Translations under genes and position numbers: made by a program | The notes under the pieces: generated by a model | Told to the model about the DNA's origin: nothing | The model's input: only the letters and a program-made list of their open reading frames with translations | The model's database searches: none | DNA from: Micromussa lordhowensis | Lineage: Eukaryota > Cnidaria > Anthozoa > Scleractinia > Lobophylliidae | Assembly (NCBI GenBank): GCA_964020085.1 | Contig: OZ026604.1 | Location: forward strand, 5,387,167 to 5,451,166 | Length of the DNA: 64,000 bases | Direction of reading: 5' to 3' | Shown here: positions 55,718 to 64,000 of the stretch, in pieces | Layout: the number at the start of each line of letters is the position of its first letter | Position numbering within the stretch: position 1 is the first letter of the stretch

Positions 55718-58700
55718 ATGCCTCGATACAAGCTAACTTACTTTCAACTTCGTGGGAAGGCGGAAGCCATCCGAATGACTTTCTCTGTTGCTGGCGTTGA
55801 GTTCGAAGACGTGCGAGTTTCTATAGACGACTGGATGACGAAGCTCAAGCATTGTAAGTGTGCAACTGTACATTATCCTGCACCACTCTATTTTGTCTAT
55901 GCCGATTTAAACAGCGAAGAGTTTAGGTAAGGTTCCATCACTTTCACTGCAGGTGGTCTTTGCATACTTGTGGTTTTATCTGCCCCCATTTCCTGTGAGT
56001 GCAGTTCTAGGTGGATAGAATAGGCTATACAGTTCGCCAGCGATAGTATTAACGTAAGCTACTTCAGTGGTCTAAAATACCGGGGGAGGAACATCAAAGT
56101 ATTCTGGTTTCACTTTTGGGGCCTTCATTACGAAATGCCACTATTTTTAACTGTCAAAATATATTTAATGGTGCACTCTGTTTCTAGGCTCCATTTCCCC
56201 AAGGTCTTGAACAGCGGCTGGTAATCAAGCCTATTCCGTCAGTTTTAGGTGGTGTCTTATAGGGGTGAAATAAAGCTAGGGTCACGCCCAGATTGGTCTC
56301 TTTCAGGTGTTCAATCCAAATTTTTATACGAACATCCCCGACCTTATCATACGAGAGTTCTCCCTCCCCCCCCCCCCCGGGGAGAGGTAGAAATAGACCT
56401 ACACTGATTGCATACGGTATAGCCTTCGTGTAAGCTAACTCAGTGGTCTAAAATACGTCAAAACCAATGCTCTATTCTTGTGTCTTCAACGTGACGTCCG
56501 AACAACGATGGTCATGGATTTCGTGCAGAACCTGTTTTCACTTTGCACCTTTCGCAACAAAACAAACATGCCCGAAAGCTGCTCTTCGCTGTAAACTCAT
56601 CCCGCGGAAAAACACAACTCCTATTGTTGAGTTCCCTGGGAAGGCGCAAAACCATTTTGCCAAAGTAGTTGGTTCTGGGGAAATCACTGATAAAAAATTA
56701 AATACAATACTCTCATACTTACCAAATTCGTGTCTGGAGATAAAAAGGTCAACACCGTTTAAATACAGGAGACAAAATATATTTCAAGATCTCTGTCTCA
56801 ACCATTTAAAAGATATTTCCTTTGCAGCGTTAGTGGTATTCCCGTTTCTCCGAACCGCCCCGATATCGGTGGTACGAGATATCGGGGGTAATGCAGAGAA
56901 ACATATCTAAGGAAACGCCGGGGGCAGTCCCACATGAAAAAGTCTGGAATGCTAGTCAGAATATCTAAATTAAATCCTTAAGGCGGGGGTAAACGTGAAT
57001 TTAAGTGAAATTTTGGTAAGTTTAAAGAGAGGTTGAAAGGGGAAAACAGGGCTATGGAACACCACCAGACAGTTGCCCGACCGCACAATGGCACCCCAGG
57101 TTGTTGGGCAACTGTTTGGAGTGTATCTACCAATTTTTAATTTCAAACTCCAATTTTAAAACAACAACAAATCTTCAAAATTTCCTATTTCCATCAATTT
57201 TACTACTCCTTTGAGAAAAACTATTTCTCTCCAAATATACCTAAAAATCACCCAAAAATTTACAAAACAACTGAACCCAAAACATAGATATGTGAGATGA
57301 GCAGAGAGATTCTTGATTGCTTGAAACGTAAACAAGATATTTTCATAGCTTTATTTGACCCCTAAAACATACTACTTAAAACGGAATAGGCTCGTTCAAG
57401 AAACGAGCTAGCGCTGGTAGACCAGACTTCATGCGGGAGTCCCTCCCCCCTTCCCCCCCACGGAGAAAACGACTCTTTGTTCGGGTTATCGGGAACATCG
57501 AAATATCGGGTTTCCACTGTTATAACGACAATACATATGTTTAAACAAACATGTAGGTTTAAGGTGACTTTTAAAATAAAACTGCATACAACTGCTCGTG
57601 TTCAATTTTATCAAGAGACCAGACGAATTATAAACAATACACTACCAGCGAAATTAATGAAAATGTTGGTAGAATATCTGGGTAAAGTTCCTCTTTTAAA
57701 TAATGTTTTTTCTTTCTTTAAGAAAACAATGGCCAGACAAGACGCGTTTTCAGACATGCAGTTTTTCTTGTTCCCTTTGCATGTCGCTTATTTATAATGG
57801 AAACAGAAACGAGATAGTTCTATTATTTTTGTGTGTCACATTCGACCTAGCAAAATATCAGCCAGTCGCATAAAGATAAACATTGAACAGTGGATGTGAA
57901 AGACAGAACTTTTGTTTTCGCTTTTTATCGGTAAAATAACTGACAAGACATTCAAACTTGAGGACTCTGTGGGGGAGGGCGAAAACGAAAATCCGCGAAT
58001 TATAGCTTCCTGATGTGAATAAACAAGCAAATCCACATCTTGCTATAGATGGAACCATACATTTATTTATCCATGCATCTATCCATCTACCTATCCTCTC
58101 ATCTATCAAACCATCTATTCCTTCCTTCCTTCCTTCCTTCCTTCCTTCCTTCCTTCCTTCCTTCCTTCCTTCCTTCCTTCCTTCCTTCCTTCCTTCCTTC
58201 CTTTATTCATTCATTCATCCATCTATCCAATCATTCACTTCCAGCCCTGTGCTTATGGTACCTTTTCATCTAAATTCCATTAAAGTAACAACTATTTGTT
58301 ATCAAGTTAATAATATGAAACTCTGACTTCTAACCATGCTTGGCAACATTGTCCCTCCAGTAACATGTCTGCCTTTATTCATTTTTCTCTGCGGCTTTGT
58401 TAGCTGGGATAAGCCCTTCTGGTCTTCTACCAGTTCTAGAATTTGACAGCAAAGTCCTGACTGAATCTAAGGTAATCCTCAGTTATGTGGCCAAGGAATT
58501 TGGTAAGTATCAGCCAGAAACAAAGCACCCACCTTGTTTTGTTGCTGTCGTTTGTTTGTTTTATTCTGGTCGGTCGTTTGTAGTCTTTTTCTTTAAATAG
58601 TTTTAAACTTCCGTTGGTTCTATAATGTATGTTTTATGTCCTGGGCGTTTTTTTAATTCCTTTTTAAACTTTACATAAAAATTTTCAAGAAAACGACTGA

Positions 58701-60600
58701 ACACTGAGACTTGCTGTTATTACAATTGAACTTACGGTCAAATGTTCTTTTGTTTAAAAAGGCATGCAAACGAGGCGAATGGGTCAGTACAAAATAGATT
58801 TGACCCTTTCGCCTCGTTTGTATGTCGAACCGCTGATAACTTTAGCAACGGCTATTGCAGGCCGGTTGAGTCTTGATGTTGTCCCCACAAAGCTTGTCGT
58901 GAAATATAATCGATATTCTCTGAACATCCAAGGGCGAACACAAGATTTTAGAGAAAGGAGCTTAAGATACGGACCGCCTAAGGCGGTGCCCTTCAGAGGG
59001 TCCGGGGCATCCCCCGGAAAACTTTTAAATTCGAGCTACTTGGAAATGGCCTTCTGAGGACAAGTCATTGAATTACATTACAATGTCTCATTTTTTTTAA
59101 TTTAGGGGATTCGACCGACCCCCCTGTATCCCATTTCCTAGATCTGCCCCAGGCAAGCTCTTTAATTTAAGAATGCACAAAGACAAGTTACAAGAGTCCT
59201 AACAAAGGAATATTGTCTCTAGGTCTTGCTCCGGAGGGGAACTTTCAACAGGCTCAGGCGGAGATCTTGGCTCTTGTGATTGGTGATTTAGAAAACATGT
59301 TAAATGTGGGAAGTGAATCAGAAGATCCGGAGAAAAAGGTACACTTATCACTTAGTTATCTTCTTTTCCCGCCCTCTATTCTAGTGCTGGAGCCCATCAC
59401 TAGGAGCTTGCAACTCCAATACTAAGCCTATGTCACGGCATTTTTACAGACCGGTCTATTTTTAGACTTCTTTTCCCCCAAAATAGGTCAGTTCCGTTCT
59501 ACACGAGCGCGCATCGGTAAGGGAAACAATGGCGGCTTTCCTTTTAATCTTCCAGTGAAAATGCCGACGTCAATTAAATAATCAAGTCCGCGCTTTTGAT
59601 TTGTCACTGTTGTCCCTGCGGGAGTCTGAATTGGCGGTAAATTCAAGCTAAAAATAGACAGGTCTGTGAAAACGCCGTGACAGGAATATGGGGTAGTTGC
59701 TGGCTCCTAGTGATGGGCTCCTGGTGTTACATATTGTGAACTACTAGTCGAACTGCCAACATAAACTCTTGACAAGGCTTGTTCGGTCAAAATTGCCGGA
59801 TATTGACCTTTTCAGTTTTTTTTTGTGTGTTTATGAATCTACACTACGTATGGATCATAAACACGCAAAACATAACTTGGCCAATATCTAGCCATCTTGA
59901 CATCACGCTTCTCTGAAACCACTCTCTAATCTTGTCAACAGGAGAAAGCTTTGAAAACCGCCAGTGAAGAAGTAATTCCTGGAAAATGTGCATATTTTGA
60001 GAAGTTCCTGTTAGCTAACAGTAAACAGGGATTCTTTATTGGAGATAAGGTAAGCAAATAATGATACTGGTAGAAAGACTGAAAAATGTGGTTAGGCGCA
60101 AAACTTAAGCAGTTGAAAGACTTGAGTTTGAGAATTTGAGACCCTTAAATGGGACTAGAACCCATGCCCCTACCGTGCTCTACCAACTGAGCAAACAAGA
60201 TAGCTGGGAGCTCCTATCAGAAACGAAAGTGTTGAAAAGAATGAGAATATTTTTAGAGAGGGGAGGGGGCGGGTGGGGAAAGGGGGGTCGGAGAGGGGTC
60301 GGAGAGGGGTCGGAGGGGGGTCGGAGGAGAGTCACAGGGGGTCAGAGGGGCTAGCGTTTCTCTTCATCAAACCCTCACACTAACTGATATCATGTTTATA
60401 TTCCACAGCTGACTTATGCGGATATCGTTGTGTTCACGTTCCTCAACAGCTACTATCTGAAAGGCAACGCTGGAGGAATTCCTGAGCAACTGAAAAATTA
60501 TCCCACCTTGTCGGCATGGTACGAATTGGTCCGGACACAGCCTAAGATTCAGCATTGGTTGAAAAATTCGCCTCCTGATCTCGTTGGTTTCATTTATTGA
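55718..60600 (+). CDS. GST-5, divergent sigma-class glutathione S-transferase, five exons, 216 aa
   Basis: Exons: 55718-55853, 58404-58502, 59223-59338, 59942-60049 and 60409-60600. Phases (1,1,0,0) match the minus-strand GSTs. MPRYKLTYFQLRGKAE has the catalytic Tyr at residue 8. The glutathione site differs: the usual FGQLP is SGLLP (51-55) and the usual QS is ES (66-67), so two normally polar Gln contacts are Leu and Glu. The helical domain is intact (LTYADIVVFTFLNSYY) and the protein ends SPPDLVGFIY. AATAAA at 60719-60724 lies about 120 bp past the stop. It is either a GST with altered ligand preference or a non-catalytic GST-fold protein. Intron 1 (2.55 kb) is repeat-rich. Confidence 0.87.
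56979..57365. mobile_element. Degraded relative of the AAGGCGGGGG MITE
   Basis: Starts with AAGGCGGGGGTAAACGTGAA and has the CAGACAGTTGCC/GGGCAACTGTTTGG pair. No intact right end seen. GST-5 intron 1. Confidence 0.45.
58111..58203 (+). repeat. (CTTC)n microsatellite
   Basis: About 23 near-perfect CTTC units, flanked by degenerate ATCT/ATTC repeats. GST-5 intron 1. Confidence 0.95.
60143..60202 (-). repeat. Partial tRNA-like sequence
   Basis: Minus strand TTTGCTCAGTTGGTAGAGCA followed by GGGTTCTAGTCCC (A and B box-like). The acceptor stem is missing. It lies in GST-5 intron 4. Confidence 0.4.
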
Positions 60601-61408
60601 GCTAGGCGTAAGGTGCACAATTTAGCAGCTCACCTTAAAGTAAAACAAGAGTGTGTAGATCACGCTAAATATAACATTTATTAGATTGTTGAAATATGAA
60701 GATGCATTGTAGAAACGAAATAAATAGAAAAACTACATACTAAATTTTGTACTTTCTTCTAACAGACCGCTAAGTGGGACTCAGTCCCCTATTGGCTCGC
60801 TCGCTGCAAATTCTCCCCGCCGAGTTTGGATTATCCCATTCGCAGACTTACCGTTCTGTACTTACTGTCCAGGTCAATTCCTCGCGACCTAACCATTGAC
60901 GCGGAAGATAAAAAAAATGTTCCCATCTATGTAACGACTTAGCAAATACCTCTTTACTCAGCTACCTTCGCCTTGTTCAAAGTACGTTTACAGGAGAGCT
61001 CTAATCAGGCAGAGAGTCTTTCAGTTCGCTGGCACAAATACTAAACACAATAGCAAAACACAAGTTGGCGAAGCCGAAATTCCAAATTAACTTTTGCAGA
61101 GCATAGTTGTTTTATAGTTTTTTGTATATACGTTTATTATTTTTACAGAAGAAAATGTAATTCCACTATAGAAATTAAGATGACAAATATGCATTTCAGT
61201 GTTTCTGTTGGATTGAATGCTGGCCGAGTGTTGTTTAAAATCATTTTACCTTTCTTTTATCAAAAACCTGTTTTACGATAACTGCAGAAATTCTCGCGCG
61301 CTCATTGGCTAATTTTTATCGTCAATATGCGGACAGACACATGAATTTGAAATTCGTGCGACGCGTCAGCTAGCGAGAGCGGGCAATTCGACCATTTGTT
61401 ATCGTAAA

Positions 61409-61598
61409 AAACAAATTGACGTCAGTTTTTAATGAGTCTGTCCTGTTATTGACAATGAATTTCGTCATAACATTGTCAAGGTAGTCTGCGGATCCACTCA
61501 GCTATCGCCTTGTGGATCCAAAGCTACTTTGACAATGTTATGACGAAATTCGTGATCAATGACAGGACAGACGCATGAAAAACTGACTTCAATTTGTT
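61409..61598. repeat. Long inverted repeat downstream of GST-5
   Basis: Arms of ~85 bases (AACAAATTGACGTCAGTTTT and inverse; TCGTCATAACATTGTCAA and inverse) around a GGATCCACTC...GTGGATCC centre. Confidence 0.55.
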
Positions 61599-63264
61599 AA
61601 ATCGAGGCCAGCTCTGCCTTTAGAATGGGGTGCAATATTAACAATTCATGGAGTAATAGCTGGTCTTTCCGGTGGAGCGCTGATATCCATGTATGGAAGA
61701 AGCCCCGCACCCTCCCCCATACACTTTTCCACCCCTCCCCCACTCACTCAGAAACCTCTGTTAAGCCCGGTCCTCACTAGCGACACAAGCTTCTCAAACT
61801 CATTAATAATTCATCAAGTTAAAAGAAAATCACAACCGTGAAGGAGGTTTGCATTAATTAGCATAGATTTTGACGATTACTCCTCAGTTTTGTTTTGATT
61901 GAGAAGATATATCAAACACTTGAGACAGTGTTCCATCAGCAGACAGACATGTTTTTTTATTTGGAGTCTTATACAATAAATGGTATATCGACCGCAATTT
62001 CCAAATAACTAAACATAACAACAAAAAATATACATGGCTAAAAAGTTACTAATTACTAATCGGCTATCCAAACTCCTCGAATTTCTTCAAAAATACTCCG
62101 CTGCGCATCGTATTTTCAACTCTCTACTCGATGTTTGGATATCCTAATGAAACACTATCTCTCGTGTTTGATATAATTGCATAAACATAAACATAAAAGA
62201 AGCTTATGCGCTAGAGAGGACGATATCAAAATTAAACCTTTCGTTCTTCCTATGCTAATGGTAATACATGTCTATCGCTATCGATTTCCAGTCCGTACTG
62301 CGCAGTCTCAGCACCCTAATGTTTATAAACATTATACGTTTTCACGCGATGAAATGCGAATCAATGTCATTTGTTGCGAACCACATACCTTAACTTTGAG
62401 GCCTTTCAAATTTCCTTTTCCAAAAGCTTCATTGATTTTTACAGCTGCGAAGTTGTTTCATCAAGTGATGTGAGAAAGAACGAAGCATAAAGCTTCGCAC
62501 GTCTCGCATCCATAATGGCAGTTGACGTAAAACTTTGAATACATTTTGTGATGTCTTACATGGAACAAAACAAGTCCAGTGGGGGACATCTTGGCATAAG
62601 TTTTAAACAATAAGTTTTAAACAATAAAAATGCTAGACAGAATGTATTCGATAAATTTATTCAAAATTTGTTTTTGGTGCAGGATAATATAATCGTGGAT
62701 ACTCCAGGGAATTAAAAAAGGTTACTTGTTTGTCTATTTCGGTACTGATCCAGTAATACCTTCTCCTTATATTTTGTTATTATGCAGCTGATACCTTAAA
62801 AAGGAAAACTTGAGTTCATTCAAATTCCATTGAGCACCATCATTTTCGGGATTTTACAGCTATATTTCCCTTCGTAACTCATTTTATGTCAGAGATTCGA
62901 CTTTTTAGTTTAAAATGCAATAATTCCGCGAATACGAGACATATGCAAATTTCCTCACACCCTTTTTTAGGTCTTTTATCTGGCAATCAGATGCAATAAA
63001 AAAGAAGTGAATATTTAACAACGCGAAAGGGCTGGAGCTTCATAAGTAGACTCGATACCTCCGAGTTCGTGAGCAAAAAACTTAAGCGCCTTATAAAATT
63101 CGATAAAATAAAATCTTTTATAAGGTAATTTAGTCTTTTAACTTTGATATATCATGAATTTGCCTTTGTAGCGAAAATACTAGCGCGACTAGAATTTTTT
63201 TTCCGTGGGCACCTCGTTTTCCTTTACCGAGACTTTAAACCAAAGGTGGGAGGATGTGACCAGG

Positions 63265-63408
63265 GCCGGGTTGTTCGAAAGGTGGATAACGCTATCCACT
63301 GGATAAATCACTATCCAGTGGATAGCGTGGTTTGTTTTGTTGACAATTATCCCCTGGATAGCGATTTATCCGGTGGATAGCGTTATCCAGCCTTTGAGCA
63401 ACCGGGGC
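63265..63408. mobile_element. Sister copy of the CCAGG-flanked hairpin MITE
   Basis: Same GTTGTTCGAAAGGTGGATAA arm, 144 bp, also flanked by CCAGG (63260-63264, 63409-63413). Confidence 0.75.
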
Positions 63409-64000
63409 CAGGAGGGTGTAGTTATAATTGTGCTTTATTAGTTTGTTATATATGTCCTTTACGATTTGGGCGTTATGGTTTCTCTGGGCCCCTGGATTTT
63501 TTCGAATGTCTAATAGTCCTGAATGCTTCGTACAGATACTTCCGTAAAAGAAGCCAGATCACGGCTTGCAATGCAACCATTGTCGAGTAAAGCCTATCGG
63601 GTCGTAAACTCATAAGCTTAATTCAGTCTTAGCTGAAGCTGAAATCTCTCCGCGAATATTTCAGTACAACACCGTAGGGCCTCAAAGATTCTAAGGCCGA
63701 CTCCCAATTATTTGCGACCTAAAAACTACGGAGATTGTCGAAGATGGCTCAAAATTTCCGGGGATTTCTTGAGTTCAACAGCGGGATAGGATTTTCGACA
63801 GATTTTCGAACACCGCCTTCAAGTCTCCTAAAGAAATCAGACTAATACGAACATCCAATGTCATTATCAAAGTAGTGTTCGTCGGAAATTACAGTTCGTT
63901 CAAACAATAGAAAATTTCGAGGAAGGGAGAGAGGAGATGGGTTAGAGGGGGTGATATTAACGTTGAAGGTAAGTTCTTTTTTGCTAAGGAAACGAAGGAA

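Larger units (their letters stand above)
60725..64000. other. Gene-free right end
   Basis: Contains the 61409 inverted repeat, a repeat copy at 62280-62335 that is inverted relative to ~16135-16190 (AATGTTTATAAACATT next to a TACTGCGCAGTCTCA motif), and the 63265 MITE. I see no supported gene; short frames are uninformative. Confidence 0.5.

Noticed and set aside
56467..56910. 147-codon open frame in GST-5 intron 1
   Set aside because: No recognisable domain, poor start context, and no splice or promoter signals. Consistent with a chance frame in repeat-rich intron sequence.
58015..58326. Ser/Pro/Phe-repeat protein frame
   Set aside because: It is the translation of the CTTC microsatellite.

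Overview
This is a metazoan window, most likely from a stony coral or a close anthozoan relative. Coding sequence lies in short exons with GT-AG introns. The stretches between exons are packed with short inverted-repeat transposons and tRNA-derived SINEs of kinds I associate with cnidarian genomes. The recognisable genes are sigma-class (prostaglandin-D-synthase-like) glutathione S-transferases, a family expanded in many marine invertebrates. The species call is an inference.

Layout. GST-1 (1194-18646, minus) has five exons in consistent phase but a 13.3 kb intron 2, which may hold unrecognised plus-strand exons. GST-2 (19924-31037, minus) is complete. Its 7.5 kb intron 1 contains two small plus-strand genes, S1 (25509-26323) and S2 (29211-30084), each encoding a secreted protein with a signal peptide, an acidic linker and a cysteine-rich C-terminal domain. 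About 23.94-37.49 kb is repeated in tandem at about 37.49-49.91 kb. The second unit carries S1' and S2', plus a second copy of GST-2 exon 1, plus the last two exons of GST-4 (48630-55201, minus). The duplication ran from GST-2 intron 1 to GST-4 intron 3, so both outer GST genes stayed whole. Between them sits a chimeric remnant: GST-4-type exons 4-5 at 35551-37115 and GST-2-type exon 1 at 44389-45346. GST-5 (55718-60600, plus) is complete and head-to-head with GST-4. From 60.6 kb to the end I see no gene.

The two units act as each other's empty site. Comparing them gives base-level boundaries for several mobile elements that entered only one copy: a four-unit SINE array, a 538-bp and an 807-bp element with TTA target duplications (Harbinger-like), an 80-bp near-perfect palindrome with a 9-bp target duplication, and a 143-bp hairpin element. 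It also shows selection. S1 and S1' differ at nine coding sites, all synonymous. S2 and S2' differ in three residues, all in the acidic linker. The orphaned GST exons differ from GST-4 at six residues.

Gene roles. The GSTs are predicted cytosolic enzymes that conjugate or isomerise electrophiles with glutathione. The S1/S2 pair is a secreted cysteine-rich family I do not recognise, and it is the best candidate here for something undescribed.
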